Shown here piece by piece: positions 8,237 to 17,925 of a stretch of DNA of 49,400 nt. The notes under the pieces were generated by a model. It did no database searches. It was given only the letters and a program-made list of their open reading frames with translations, and had not been told where the DNA came from. The stretch is from contig JAAZVL010000002.1 in assembly GCA_018623515.1 (NCBI GenBank), positions 1 through 49,400 of the forward strand, given 5' to 3'. Source of the stretch: Marinobacter sp. (GTDB lineage Bacteria > Pseudomonadota > Gammaproteobacteria > Pseudomonadales > Oleiphilaceae). Position 1 is the stretch's first letter, and each line of letters starts with the position of its first letter. The position numbers and the translations under genes are program-made.

Positions 8237-9097
8237 TCACCCCATGACCTTGCGCAGGGACTGGCCGGAGAGTTTCAGCCCTAACCAGACCATCAGCGAG
8301 GACAGCACCAGCAGCAAGACACCAAGTGCCGCGCCCTGCTCCCAGTTAAAGCGGGTAATGAACTGGGTGAAGATCTGGCCGGTGAACCAGGCGCTGTCCT
8401 TACCACCCATGAGGATGGGGGTGAGGTAACTGCCGAGGGTCAGCATGAACACCACAATACAGCCGGACACGATGCCGGGCATCGCCCAGGGCACCACCAC
8501 TTCCCGCAACACGGTCAGGTGGTTGCCCCCGAGATCGTAACCGGCTTCCACCAGGTTCTCGTCCATACCATCGAGCGTCGTAACCAGCGGCACCACCATA
8601 AACAACAGGCCGTTGTAGACCAGACCGATAATCACCGCCACATCGTTGTAGAGCATTTCCACCGGTCCGTCGGCCCAGCCCAGGGCCTGCAGCCACGAGC
8701 TGAACAGGCCACTCTCCCGCAAAAGGATCATCCAGCCATAGGTTCGCACCAGCTCACTGGCCCAGAACGGGATCAGGCAGGCCAGGAACAGAAGTCCCCG
8801 GGCCCTGCCCCGCGCCAGTCGGGCGATGTACCAGGCGACCGGGAAGGCAATCAGGAGCGTCAGGAAGGTGGTGAACAGCGACATCACCCCGGTACGGACA
8901 AAGGTGCGCCAGTAATAGGACTCGGTGAAAAAGTTCTGATACTGCTCGAGCCCCCAAGCCAGGGTGTCCCAACTCTCCCGTACCTGGAACGAGACCCGCA
9001 ACATCTGGAGGTGGGGCACCAGCACCAGCAACACGATCCACAGCAGGAAGGGTGTGAGCAGCAGCCACAGGGACAGCCGGGCAGCACCGGAGTTCAT
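8237..9097 (-). CDS. ABC transporter permease, PotB/PotH-like
   Basis: This is a 286-residue inner-membrane subunit, the partner of the PotC-like permease that follows. The N-terminal helix is followed by a periplasmic loop with SFQVRESWDTLAWGLEQY, and there are six membrane segments. An EAA loop around VEAGYDLGGNHLTVLREVV contains the conserved glycine. The start codon overlaps the stop of the ATPase gene in an ATGA junction, which points to translational coupling within the cassette. Confidence 0.85.
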   Translation of the reverse strand: MNSGAARLSLWLLLTPFLLWIVLLVLVPHLQMLRVSFQVRESWDTLAWGLEQYQNFFTESYYWRTFVRTGVMSLFTTFLTLLIAFPVAWYIARLARGRARGLLFLACLIPFWASELVRTYGWMILLRESGLFSSWLQALGWADGPVEMLYNDVAVIIGLVYNGLLFMVVPLVTTLDGMDENLVEAGYDLGGNHLTVLREVVVPWAMPGIVSGCIVVFMLTLGSYLTPILMGGKDSAWFTGQIFTQFITRFNWEQGAALGVLLLVLSSLMVWLGLKLSGQSLRKVMG

Positions 9098-10188
9098 GCT
9101 ACCCCCGGGGCAAACACGCGCGCCAGCATCGGGTCCCAGGCCAACTGGACGCTGGCTCCTTCCCGCAACCGGGGCGCCGAGCCATCCTGGGGCAACCGGG
9201 CATACAGGGTCTGGCCGGCGCTGTCGGCCTCAAGACGACTGTTTGCGCCATCAAACAAGGTGGTGGTTACCGAAGCCCGGAGAGACGAGTACTCCGGCTT
9301 CAGCGCGTCTCCGCCCAGCACCAGGGATTCCGGGCGAATGTAGAGATCGGCCCGTTCTCCGATGTTCGGTGCAGCCTGTCCGAGCCGGCCACGGATCAGG
9401 CTGCCATCATCCAGCCGGAGATCCGCCAATCCGTCCCGCACCGACTCCAGTTTCCCGGCGAGACGGTTGTTGTCCCCGACAAACCCGGCGACAAAGGGCG
9501 TTGCCGGCTCCCGGTAAAGTTCCTCGGGCGGTGCGACCTGCTCGAAACGGCCATCGTTCATCACGGCCACCTGATCAGACATGACCATGGCTTCGGACTG
9601 GTCGTGGGTGATGTAGACGAAGGTGGTGCCGAAGGCCTTTTGCAGGTGCTTGAGTTCGATCTTCATCTGCTCCCGCAGTTTCAGATCCAGAGCGCCCAGG
9701 GGCTCGTCGAGCAGCAGCAGGGTCGGCTCCAGCACCAGGCAGCGGGCCAGGGCTACGCGCTGGCGCTGGCCGCCGGAGAGTTCCCCGGGATTCCGGTTCT
9801 CCATCCCGGGCAGGCCGACCTGTTCCAGCACCCGGGCGATCCGGGTGCGGCGGTCACTAGCCGGCACTTTCTGGCGTTTCAGCCCGTAGCCGATGTTGTC
9901 TCCCACAGACATGGTCGGGAACAGGGCCAGGTGCTGGAACACCATATTGACCGGGCGCCGGTTCGGCGGCACATCGTTCATACGTGCGCCGCGGATGTGG
10001 ATATCGCCTTCGTCGGGCCGGTCAAACCCCGCCAGCAAGCGCAGCAGTGTGGTCTTGCCGCATCCGGAGGGTCCCAGAATGGAGAAAAACGTGCCCGCAG
10101 GCACGTCAAGGGAGACATGGTCCACCGCGGCATTGTTGCCAAACCGGCGGACCAGACCCGAGCAGAACAGGTCGGACTCTATTCCCAT
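9094..10188 (-). CDS. ABC transporter ATPase, PotA-like
   Basis: About 364 residues from the ATG at 10188; energises the two permeases that follow. Walker A is GPSGCGKTT, the signature is LSGGQRQRVALARC, and Walker B is [12 protein letters not shown] followed by the switch histidine in YITHDQSEA. A C-terminal TOBE-type regulatory region (about residues 240-364) is typical of the PotA/MalK/CysA class. A longer frame begins at a GTG (10269) inside the preceding gene. I prefer the ATG 5 bases after that gene's stop, although its ribosome site is weak. Confidence 0.87.
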   Translation of the reverse strand: MGIESDLFCSGLVRRFGNNAAVDHVSLDVPAGTFFSILGPSGCGKTTLLRLLAGFDRPDEGDIHIRGARMNDVPPNRRPVNMVFQHLALFPTMSVGDNIGYGLKRQKVPASDRRTRIARVLEQVGLPGMENRNPGELSGGQRQRVALARCLVLEPTLLLLDEPLGALDLKLREQMKIELKHLQKAFGTTFVYITHDQSEAMVMSDQVAVMNDGRFEQVAPPEELYREPATPFVAGFVGDNNRLAGKLESVRDGLADLRLDDGSLIRGRLGQAAPNIGERADLYIRPESLVLGGDALKPEYSSLRASVTTTLFDGANSRLEADSAGQTLYARLPQDGSAPRLREGASVQLAWDPMLARVFAPGVA

Positions 10189-10193
10189 GGAAA

Positions 10194-11273
10194 TCAGTTC
10201 GCAGCCTGTACGCGATCGAGAACCTGCCCTTCCAGGGTTTCCAGTCCGGGTGGCACCGGCGGATACCACTTGATGTTGTTGATCGCCTGGTCACTGAAGC
10301 TGGCCCGGTAGGCATCCCGCAGCTCCGCCCGCACAAACTCGTCCGCGCCTTTGGATGCGGTGAAGTTGCCCGAGGCATTGGTAATCCGGGCAGCGATTTC
10401 CGGCTGCATGACGAAGTTGATCCACTTGTAGGCCGCGTCCTCGTTTTCACTGCGGCGGGGAATGGCGAAGGTGTCGATCCAGCCCAAAGCACCGGAGTCC
10501 GGAGCCACAAAGCGGATCTCCGGGTTCTCCGCATTCAGCTTCCAGCCGCCGGCATCCCAGGCCATGGCCGCGGTCACCTCTCCTGTGCGCAACAGTGCCA
10601 GCAACTGATCGCCACCGGTCCAGTAGGTCTTCACGTTGCTCTTGCAATCGATCAGCTTGCCTTCCACTTTCGCCAGGATCGACTCGTATTCGTCACGGTC
10701 GTTATAGGCGGCAAAAGGATCCATGCCCATGGCGAAAGCGAAACCGATCAGAGTGGGACGCTTGAGGCGGTAACTGACCTTGCCGGCCACCGCCGGGTCG
10801 CACAGATCGGTGTAGTCAGTGACCGTATCCGCCACGGAGCTATGGACGATAAGGCCGCTGGTGCCCCAGACCGAAGGCACGCCGTAGTACTTTCCGTCGA
10901 GCTCGGTGGAATCCTGGGTCGCCTTGACCATCGACGGCTGAAGCTGATCTGTGTTGATGCGGCTGAAATCGATGGGCTTGTAGATATTGAACTGGCGCTG
11001 TACCCCGATGATCCGGTCCTGGCTCGGCTGGGCCAGGTCAAAGCCGGCACCACCGGTGGCGCGCAATTTGGAGATCATGTCCTCGTTGTTGGAGAGGGTG
11101 ACCTTCACATCGATCCCGGTCTCTTCCTCGAACTGGGCCACTACGTCGTCCGGGGCATAGCCGCCCCAGGTGATCAGGCGCAGCTCTTCAGCGAGCAGGC
11201 TGCCGGAGAAAGTGACAGCAGCCAGAAAGGTGGAGCCAAGCAGTGCGGATGTCCTTGCCGTGCGCGATCCCAT
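10194..11273 (-). CDS. Periplasmic polyamine-type solute-binding protein (PotD/PotF-like)
   Basis: This 359-residue substrate-binding protein is the first gene of the second ABC cassette. The N-terminus has a Sec signal ending near SLLAEE. The opening ELRLITWGGYAPDDVV and the later GVPSVWGTSGLIV follow the PotD/PotF pattern, where aromatic and acidic residues hold the amine ligand. The WD in AMAWDAGGW and the D in GWIDTFAIP are candidate ligand residues. The start has AGGAG 12 bases upstream. Only one cysteine pair is visible and there is no lipobox, so the protein should be soluble in the periplasm. The exact substrate (polyamine or another cationic amine) is not decidable. Confidence 0.85.
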   Translation of the reverse strand: MGSRTARTSALLGSTFLAAVTFSGSLLAEELRLITWGGYAPDDVVAQFEEETGIDVKVTLSNNEDMISKLRATGGAGFDLAQPSQDRIIGVQRQFNIYKPIDFSRINTDQLQPSMVKATQDSTELDGKYYGVPSVWGTSGLIVHSSVADTVTDYTDLCDPAVAGKVSYRLKRPTLIGFAFAMGMDPFAAYNDRDEYESILAKVEGKLIDCKSNVKTYWTGGDQLLALLRTGEVTAAMAWDAGGWKLNAENPEIRFVAPDSGALGWIDTFAIPRRSENEDAAYKWINFVMQPEIAARITNASGNFTASKGADEFVRAELRDAYRASFSDQAINNIKWYPPVPPGLETLEGQVLDRVQAAN

Positions 11274-11374
11274 GATCTTTTTATCTCCTGATGACGGTAG
11301 GTAACAAGTTTGCTAACCAGTTGTTATCAGGAAGGTATAGACCATGTATGTCAGTTTTGTGAAACCGCTTTGAT

Positions 11375-11401
11375 AAAAAACGGAGGCCAAAGCCTCCGTT
11401 T
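11375..11401 (-). terminator. Rho-independent terminator after potD
   Basis: Read on the minus strand, a 10-base-pair stem (AAACGGAGGC with GCCTCCGTTT, 4-base loop) is followed by a run of six T. It lies about 30 bases after the potD stop. It separates the potABCD transcript from the following ABC cassette, which therefore needs its own promoter. Confidence 0.9.
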
Positions 11402-11429
11402 CATGGGTCACTCAAGAACTGACAGAAAT

Positions 11430-12470
11430 TCACCGCCCGGACTTGAGCATCTCCCAGTACTTGGCATACACCTGCAGCGCCTCGTCACCGATGTCCACCT
11501 GGAACTCGGCGTTGGTCATATCCTCCGGCGTCGGGTAGCTGGCACGGTTGTTGGCCACCTCGTCTGGCAGCATTTCGCGGGCGGCCAGGTTTGGAGTGGC
11601 GTATCCGATCTCCTCGCTGATCAGCGCGGAAATTTCGGGCTGCAGCACGAAGCTGATGAACTGGTGGGCGGCTTCCGGATTCTTGGCGTTTTTGGGAATC
11701 ACGAAGCTGTCCAGCCAGGCGATAATGCCTTCTTCCGGATACACGTACTCGAGCGAGGGCATGGTTTCTTCCGCCATCACCGCTTCGCCGTTCCAGATCA
11801 TGCCGACATCGGTCTCGCCTTCCAGGTAAGGCACCCGGGGGGCATCGGAGTTGAAGGTTCGCACAGACGGCATCAGTTCGGTGAGCTTCTCATAGGCCGC
11901 TTCGATCTGCTCCGGATCGGTGCTGTTGCCGGAATAGCCCAGCACCCGAAGGCCCACGTGGAAGACTTCCCGCATGTCGTTGGTCAGCATCACCCGGCCT
12001 TCAAAACGCTCGTCCCACAGATCAGCCCAGGCATGTACCGGATCGCCTTCAACATCGGCGGTGTCCACCGCCAGACCGGTGGTGCCCCACAGGTAGGGAA
12101 TACTGAACCTGTTGTCCGGATCGATGTCCAGGTTGACCAGTTCCGGATCCAGGTTATCGAAACCCTCGATCTTGCTGCGATCGATGGGCATCAGCAAACC
12201 TTCCTGACGCATTTTGCTCACGTAGTAGGTGGAGGGCACGGCCAGATCATAGGCAGCGCTGTCATCCAGCAGCTTGAGCTTGGCATACATGGCTTCGTTG
12301 CTGTCGTAAGTGGTGTAGACCACCTGGATGCCGGTCTCTTCCTCGAAGCGGGTCAGCACTTCCTGAGGCATGTATTCGGACCAGTTATACAGGTTGAGAA
12401 CCTTCGGTTCCTCGGAACTGCAGCCAGTCAGGCCTACTGCCAGCAGGCCGGCCAGTGCGAGTTTCTTCAT
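11430..12470 (-). CDS. potD: Spermidine/putrescine-binding lipoprotein, PotD
   Basis: This 346-residue polyamine-binding protein starts at ATG 12470 with AAGGAGC 6 bases upstream. The signal ends in a lipobox (LAVGLTGC), so it is probably a membrane-anchored lipoprotein, unlike soluble E. coli PotD. The opening LNLYNWSEYMPQEVL and the central IPYLWGTTGLAVD are strongly conserved in PotD/PotF. The Trp/Glu pair in MIWNGEAVMAEE and the Asp in AWLDSFVIPK correspond to amine-contacting positions. The start overlaps the potC stop (ATGA). It is the last gene of the potABCD order and is followed by a terminator. Confidence 0.9.
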   Translation of the reverse strand: MKKLALAGLLAVGLTGCSSEEPKVLNLYNWSEYMPQEVLTRFEEETGIQVVYTTYDSNEAMYAKLKLLDDSAAYDLAVPSTYYVSKMRQEGLLMPIDRSKIEGFDNLDPELVNLDIDPDNRFSIPYLWGTTGLAVDTADVEGDPVHAWADLWDERFEGRVMLTNDMREVFHVGLRVLGYSGNSTDPEQIEAAYEKLTELMPSVRTFNSDAPRVPYLEGETDVGMIWNGEAVMAEETMPSLEYVYPEEGIIAWLDSFVIPKNAKNPEAAHQFISFVLQPEISALISEEIGYATPNLAAREMLPDEVANNRASYPTPEDMTNAEFQVDIGDEALQVYAKYWEMLKSGR

Positions 12471-13237
12471 CGTTTGCTCCTTGTAAGTATCCATTGCGAC
12501 AACATCAGCATAACCAGTGAGAACACCAGCAACAGCGTGCCCAGGGCATTCACCTCGGGCTTGAGCCCCACCCGCACCATCGAGTAGATGCGCAGGGGCA
12601 GAATTTCATAGCTGGGGCCACTGACAAAGGTACTGACCACCACATCGTCCAGTGACAGTGTAAACCCAAGCAGCCAGCCCGCCAGTAATGCCGGCATGAT
12701 GACCGGAATCAGCACCGTCCGGGTCATGGTGAAATCGGAGGCACCGAGGTCCCGGGCTGCCTCGGGCAGACTCTCGTCGAAGCCGCTCAGCCGGGCCATG
12801 ACGGTAATCACCACGAACGGCAGGCAGAAGGTGACATGGGCCAGCAGCAGGGAGACGTAACCAAGCTGGATGCCCACCAGCAGGAACAGCGCCAGCAGAG
12901 AGATCGCCAGCACGATCTCCGGCGACATCATCACCACGAACAGCATGCCGTTGAGCACCTTCTTGCCCCGAAACCGGTAGCGGTGCAGCGCCAGCGCCGT
13001 CAATGCACCGATGATGGTCGAGACGGTAGCCGCGGAAAGCGCCAGCCACAGGGAGTTCCACATCGCCTCCACCATGGCGTTGTTATTGAATAACGATTGG
13101 TACCAGCGCAGGCTCAAACCGCCCCAGGTATAGCCGCTGCGGGAGTCGTTAAACGAGAACACCACCAGCACGCCAATGGGCACGTACAGCAGCAGGTAGA
13201 CCAACCCCAGATAGACTCTCGGCAACCACCGGGTCAT
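12467..13237 (-). CDS. potC: Polyamine ABC transporter permease PotC
   Basis: This 256-residue inner-membrane permease has six predicted helices. Near the N-terminus FNDSRSGYTWGGLSLRWYQ is characteristic of PotC/PotI. The EAA loop PEAARDLGASDFTMTRTVLI lies near residue 165. It overlaps potB upstream and potD downstream by ATGA junctions, which indicates tight translational coupling. Confidence 0.92.
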   Translation of the reverse strand: MTRWLPRVYLGLVYLLLYVPIGVLVVFSFNDSRSGYTWGGLSLRWYQSLFNNNAMVEAMWNSLWLALSAATVSTIIGALTALALHRYRFRGKKVLNGMLFVVMMSPEIVLAISLLALFLLVGIQLGYVSLLLAHVTFCLPFVVITVMARLSGFDESLPEAARDLGASDFTMTRTVLIPVIMPALLAGWLLGFTLSLDDVVVSTFVSGPSYEILPLRIYSMVRVGLKPEVNALGTLLLVFSLVMLMLSQWILTRSKR

Positions 13238-14094
13238 CCCGCGCCCTCCTCACCGATGCGCTGTTTGCTCAGACGGTGAGCCAGCATGAGGATGGCCATG
13301 GTGACCGTCAGGACAATGCTGGCGGCGGCACCAAAGGGCCAGTTCCGGGCATCGAGAAACTGGTTCTTGATCACGTTACCCACCAGCAGGTTGCGGGAAC
13401 CGCCCAGGATGTCGGGCACAAAGAACAGGCCCATGGCCGGCAGCAGCACCAGCATCACCCCGGCCAGAACGCCGGGCAGTGTCAGGGGCACAATCACGTG
13501 GATGAAGGTTGCGAAGCGACCGGCGCCCAGGTCATGGGAGGCCAGCAGCAACTCCTGCCGCAGGTCATCGAACACCGAATACAGGGGCAGGATCATGAAC
13601 GGGAGCAGCAGGTAGACCAGACCGATGATCACCGCACCCTCGGTGTAGAGCATTTGTATCGGCTCATCGATCCAGCCCAGGCCCATAAGGGAACTGTTGA
13701 TCAGGCCGTTGGTGGCCAGCAGCATCTTGAGGGCATAGGTCCGAACCAGTGAGTTGGTCCAGAACGGTACGATGAGGAAGAAAATGAGCAACAACTGGCG
13801 CTGTTTTCCCAGTTTCGACAGGGCCCAGGCAAAAGGGTAGCCGATCAGCAGGCAGACCAGGGTGGTCATCGCCGCCATGTACAGTGAGTGCAGGAAAACT
13901 TCCAGGTACAGCGCATCGAACAGCTGCCGGTAGGCATCCAGGTTCAGGGGTAGTGAGATAAAGGTCCCCGGATCCCGGGTCATCACACTGGCACCAACCA
14001 CCAACAGGTTCGGCGCCAGCACCAGAAACAGCAACCAGCCCCACACCAGCACCAGCACCGCCGTCCTGAACGGCTGCCGGGTAATGCTAGGCAT
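13234..14094 (-). CDS. potB: Polyamine ABC transporter permease PotB
   Basis: This 286-residue inner-membrane permease forms the channel with PotC. Six membrane segments are visible. A long periplasmic segment after the first helix contains the PotB-like [16 protein letters not shown]. The EAA loop around [20 protein letters not shown] carries the conserved glycine. The start lies inside the end of potA (8-base overlap). Confidence 0.92.
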   Translation of the reverse strand: MPSITRQPFRTAVLVLVWGWLLFLVLAPNLLVVGASVMTRDPGTFISLPLNLDAYRQLFDALYLEVFLHSLYMAAMTTLVCLLIGYPFAWALSKLGKQRQLLLIFFLIVPFWTNSLVRTYALKMLLATNGLINSSLMGLGWIDEPIQMLYTEGAVIIGLVYLLLPFMILPLYSVFDDLRQELLLASHDLGAGRFATFIHVIVPLTLPGVLAGVMLVLLPAMGLFFVPDILGGSRNLLVGNVIKNQFLDARNWPFGAAASIVLTVTMAILMLAHRLSKQRIGEEGAG

Positions 14095-15208
14095 CGGTCA
14101 GTGCATCCTCATGGACAGGTTCATCCGCCTCCTCCGGGAGCAACCACTCCCAGCCATCGACCCAGCTGACCTTCACCGGTTCGCCCAACCGGTAATCGAA
14201 GGCGGGGTCGTCCTCATCGAAGAATTCGCTGGCCAGTACTTCGGTGCCGTCTTCCAGGTGGATCACCGAATCCAGGGTACTGCCCTTGTAATTCCGCTCG
14301 ACGATCTTGCCGGCCACCCCCTGCTCATCGGCGGGGTCGAGTACCCGGATATCTTCCGGGCGCAGCAGCACGTGTAGTGGCTGCCCTTGCCGTACCGGAA
14401 AATCCGGGCGGCGCAGGGTCCGTTTCAGTCCGAATACATCCACGGTGATGGAACCGTCATGGATGGATTCCACTTCCCCCGGGAAGAAGTTGGTTTCACC
14501 AACGAAGCGTGCGGTGAACAGGTTGGCCGGGCGCTCGTACACTTCCCGGGGCGTGCCCAATTGCTGCACCAGACCGTCCTTGAGCACCACCACACGGTCG
14601 GACATGGACAGGGCTTCTTCCTGATCATGGGTGACAAACACGAAGGTGATGCCCAGCTCCCGCTGCAGCCGCTTCAGTTCAACCTGCATGGTGCGTCGCA
14701 GCTTGTAATCAAGCGCGGAGAGCGGCTCATCCAGCAGCAACAGCCGTGGACGCTTGACGACGGCCCGGGCAATGGCCACGCGCTGCTGCTGGCCTCCGGA
14801 CAACTGATGGGGCTTGCGGCGCGTGTAATCCTGCAGCTGCACCATCGCAAGGGCTTCTTCGACGCGCTCACGAATCTCCTCCTTCGGCCGCTTTTCCATC
14901 TTCAGGCCATAGGCCACGTTGTCGAACACCGACATGTGCGGAAACAGCGCGTAATGCTGGAACACGGTGTTCAGGGGCCGGTGCTCCGGCGAGGTGCCGG
15001 TCAGATCCTCACCGGACAGGGTAATGGTGCCGGCATCGGGATGTTCGAAGCCCGCCATCAGGCGCAGCAAGGTGGTTTTACCACAGCCGGACGGACCCAG
15101 GAGGGTAATGAATTCCCCGTCGTAGATGTCCAGGTTCAGGGAATCCAGAACGGTTTTGCCGTCAAACTGTTTGGTGAGATTACTCAGAGAAAGCAGTGTC
15201 TTTTTCAT
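14087..15208 (-). CDS. potA: Polyamine ABC transporter ATPase PotA
   Basis: This 373-residue cytosolic ATPase is the first gene of the potABCD operon. Walker A is GPSGCGKTT near residue 40, the signature is [14 protein letters not shown] near residue 140, Walker B is [12 protein letters not shown] and the switch histidine is in [12 protein letters not shown]-terminal TOBE domain is present. The segment [12 protein letters not shown] after the nucleotide domain is typical of PotA. The gene starts downstream of the terminator that ends the TRAP binding-protein gene, so its promoter should lie within about 15209-15262. Confidence 0.92.
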   Translation of the reverse strand: MKKTLLSLSNLTKQFDGKTVLDSLNLDIYDGEFITLLGPSGCGKTTLLRLMAGFEHPDAGTITLSGEDLTGTSPEHRPLNTVFQHYALFPHMSVFDNVAYGLKMEKRPKEEIRERVEEALAMVQLQDYTRRKPHQLSGGQQQRVAIARAVVKRPRLLLLDEPLSALDYKLRRTMQVELKRLQRELGITFVFVTHDQEEALSMSDRVVVLKDGLVQQLGTPREVYERPANLFTARFVGETNFFPGEVESIHDGSITVDVFGLKRTLRRPDFPVRQGQPLHVLLRPEDIRVLDPADEQGVAGKIVERNYKGSTLDSVIHLEDGTEVLASEFFDEDDPAFDYRLGEPVKVSWVDGWEWLLPEEADEPVHEDALTDA

Positions 15209-15260
15209 CGGCCCTGCCCGGAAAGTGAGCCCGCTATTTTTCCAGAAAGCGTAGCAAACA

Positions 15261-15300
15261 AAAAGGGGCGTCGGGGTAATCCGAAACCCCGACGCCCCTT
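15261..15300 (-). terminator. Rho-independent terminator after the TRAP binding-protein gene
   Basis: A perfect 15-base-pair GC-rich stem (15263-15277 with 15286-15300, 8-base loop) is followed on the minus strand by a T-rich tail. It lies 30 bases after the stop of the upstream TRAP binding protein. It should insulate that gene from potABCD. Confidence 0.93.
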
Positions 15301-15329
15301 GCTTTCAGGACCTTACGCGTTTTGGGCGA

Positions 15330-16400
15330 TCACTCGCCGGCAACACTGTTCAGGTAGGCCTTGTCCGAGATATTGATCCAGGGGCGAACCTGCTTCAGAT
15401 AATCGCGCTGGGAAGTGATGATTTCCTTGGCCAGCGGATCCTTTTCCGCCGCTTCTGCGAGCAGACGGTCGGTGGTTTCGCGCAGGGCCTCGATGACTTC
15501 CGGCGGGAACACTTTGTGGGTCACGTCCGGATAGTCTTCCTGCATCTTGTCCCAGGCAACACCGCTCTCATGCACGCTCTGGATGTACATGTCATACGCT
15601 GCGGTACGCATGGCGACCTTGAGGATGTTCTGCAGGTCCGCAGGCAGTTTTTCCCAGGTCTTGTTGTTGATCAGGAACTGCACCTCGGCGCCCGGCTCCT
15701 GCCAGCCGGAGTAGTAGTACTTGGCGATCTGGTGGAAGCCCATCGGGAAATCGAGGGCCGGACCCACCCACTCAAGGGCGTCAATGGTGTTGCGCTCAAG
15801 GGCGGTGTACAGCTCACCCGGCGGCAGGTTCGTGACCGCCACGCCCAGCTCGGACATAACCTCGCCGGCGAAGCCCGGAGTACGCATCTTCAGGCCCTGG
15901 AGGTCTTCCACGGAATTGATCTCCTTACGGAACCAGCCACCCATCTGGTTGCCGGTGTTACCACCCGGGAAGGACAGAAGGCCGTGAGGCTCGTATACCT
16001 TCTGCATAAGTTCCATGCCGCCACCGTGGTAGAACCAGGCGTACATCTCGGGGGCGATCAGACCGAACGGAATGGTGGTGAAGTACATGGCATTGGGAAT
16101 GGTGCCCTTGTAGTAGTACGAGGCGGTATGGCCCATGTCGTACTGACCAGTGCGCACCAGATCGAAAATGCCGAAAGGCGCCTTGTGCTTGTTGGCAGCA
16201 TCGACCCGGACTTTCAGCCGGCCATCGGACATGGACTCGACCATGTCAGCGAAGTGCTCGGTGGTTTCCCCCAGGATCGGCGAATTCGGCCCCCAGGTCT
16301 GAGCCAGGCTCAGGGTATAGGTTTCCTGTGCCAGCGCGGACGCGCTGAAGGCCGACGCCGCAACAGCCACAGCGGCAAAGAAAGACTTGCGTAAATTCAT
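15330..16400 (-). CDS. TRAP transporter substrate-binding protein, TakP/DctP family, orphan
   Basis: This 356-residue periplasmic binding protein has a clear Sec signal ending at SALA-QE. The opening TYTLSLAQTWGPNSPI and the motif MRTPGFAGEVMSELG fit the TakP group, which binds 2-oxo acids (often with a metal ion) through the conserved Arg. ALEWVGPALDFPMGFHQ supplies the Glu/Trp near the ligand site. No DctQ or DctM gene adjoins it and it has its own strong terminator. It must use a permease encoded elsewhere or have a sensory role. The monocarboxylate/2-oxo-acid assignment is by family only. Confidence 0.85.
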   Translation of the reverse strand: MNLRKSFFAAVAVAASAFSASALAQETYTLSLAQTWGPNSPILGETTEHFADMVESMSDGRLKVRVDAANKHKAPFGIFDLVRTGQYDMGHTASYYYKGTIPNAMYFTTIPFGLIAPEMYAWFYHGGGMELMQKVYEPHGLLSFPGGNTGNQMGGWFRKEINSVEDLQGLKMRTPGFAGEVMSELGVAVTNLPPGELYTALERNTIDALEWVGPALDFPMGFHQIAKYYYSGWQEPGAEVQFLINNKTWEKLPADLQNILKVAMRTAAYDMYIQSVHESGVAWDKMQEDYPDVTHKVFPPEVIEALRETTDRLLAEAAEKDPLAKEIITSQRDYLKQVRPWINISDKAYLNSVAGE

Positions 16401-16569
16401 GGTGTTGGCTTCCGTTTTTTATAGGTATGAAAAGGTATTTCGGGTCCATGTCCATCATAGCCTGCTAACGGCCTTGAGCCAATCTTTGTCATAAATCAAC
16501 GGCAGACTCTGCGACATCATGCCACACAGGCACTACGCTATTATCAAACCCCATTGACCCTGACTTCCC

Positions 16570-17925
16570 ATGAAACACCTGTTCCTTGTACGCCATGCCA
16601 AATCCAGCTGGGCCGATGATACGCTCACCGATCGTCAACGCCCGCTCAACGGCCGGGGCGAGAGCCAGCTTGCTCCGCTGGGCCGGGCACTGGTCCGCAG
16701 CGGCGCCTTCGGCGGTACCATTCATGCCAGCGACGCGGCCAGGGCACAGCAGACCCTGGCAGGCGTCCTGCCGGAAGGTTTCCCCAACAATCGGGTTTAC
16801 ATCCATCCGGAGCTCTACACGCTCGACTACCGCCGGCTCCTGCACTGGCTCAGAACACTGGACACCGACGAAGAAACCGTAACCATCATTGGTCACAACC
16901 CTGCTCTGCTGGAACTGGCCGAACACCTGCTCAAACACCCGCCCGCCAAGCTTCCGACGGCGGGCTTCGTACATGTCCAATTGCCGGACAAACCCTGGCA
17001 CAAAGTGGGCCCCGGTAAAGGTCGGCTCGAGGCCTTCCTTACTCCCAGGGAGTTCAGCTACCAGCAGTTTGCCCGCAAGCAGAAAAAACGGGCCCGTACC
17101 ACCGGCGACGAGCCCGGCCAAGACATTCCCGAGGCGCTGACGCATCAGCTCCAGCGCATGCGGGAGCTGGAAGCGGGGGTCAAGGTGGGGCTGGATGACG
17201 AGTTCCTGCACCAGTTCCGGATTGCCATCCGGCGCAGCCGGGCCATTGCCGAATCGGTCGAGGAAGTCACCGGCGACAAATCCCTGAAGCAATCCATCAA
17301 ACAGCTAAAAAGCCAGGCCCAAGCCACCAGCCCGCTCCGGGACCTGCATGTATTCCTGCAGGACCTTCCCGCGCTTTGCGAACACAACAGCGAGCTGCAA
17401 ACCGCCCTCAGCACCTGGGCCGAAACCGAGACCGACCAGGAGCACCGTGCTCTCGTCAAACGCCTGGAAAGCAAGCGCTATCGGGACGCCACGCACCGGT
17501 GGGAGGACCAGATTCATTCCCGTCAGTTCCGGAAACTGGCAGGTCGGCTCACCCCGAAAGACATCCGGAAGGCGGTGGAGAACCGTATAAGGGAGTTCAA
17601 CAGGCGCACCGCCGAGCTGCTGCACAACTCACCGGATGACGACATCCACCGTCTCAGGAAGCTGCTCAAGCGCATCCGCTACCTGATGGAACTGGATGCC
17701 AAAGGCTGGAAACGGCCGCTGAAGACGCTGAAATACCGGCAGGAACTCTACGGCCGGTTCCAGGACCTGCACGTGCAGGTTGAGTTGATCAGAGCCTTCA
17801 GAGCCCGGGCACCGGAAACCTTGCCGGGAGCCGTCGACGGGCTCAAGGAACGGCTGGAACAGCAGAAAGCGGACGCCCGACGCCAGATACTTGCGTTAGG
17901 AGGACTCGATGGAGCCCCGGTATGA
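16570..17925 (+). CDS. SixA-type phosphohistidine phosphatase fused to a CHAD domain
   Basis: This 451-residue protein has two domains. Residues 1-160 are a SixA-like histidine phosphatase: LVRHAKSS holds the RH nucleophile (R8, H9) and IIGHNPALLEL holds the second catalytic histidine (H109). Residues about 185-440 form a CHAD helical bundle, recognisable by EFLHQFRIAIRRSRAI, LRDLHVFL, DIHRLRKLLKRIRYLMEL and FQDLHVQV, with many His, Arg and Lys. CHAD domains are known to bind inorganic polyphosphate and are usually fused to CYTH triphosphatases. The fusion suggests a phosphatase directed to polyphosphate granules or to a phosphorylated CHAD partner. The stop overlaps the next gene by 17 bases. 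Confidence 0.88.
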   Translation: MKHLFLVRHAKSSWADDTLTDRQRPLNGRGESQLAPLGRALVRSGAFGGTIHASDAARAQQTLAGVLPEGFPNNRVYIHPELYTLDYRRLLHWLRTLDTDEETVTIIGHNPALLELAEHLLKHPPAKLPTAGFVHVQLPDKPWHKVGPGKGRLEAFLTPREFSYQQFARKQKKRARTTGDEPGQDIPEALTHQLQRMRELEAGVKVGLDDEFLHQFRIAIRRSRAIAESVEEVTGDKSLKQSIKQLKSQAQATSPLRDLHVFLQDLPALCEHNSELQTALSTWAETETDQEHRALVKRLESKRYRDATHRWEDQIHSRQFRKLAGRLTPKDIRKAVENRIREFNRRTAELLHNSPDDDIHRLRKLLKRIRYLMELDAKGWKRPLKTLKYRQELYGRFQDLHVQVELIRAFRARAPETLPGAVDGLKERLEQQKADARRQILALGGLDGAPV

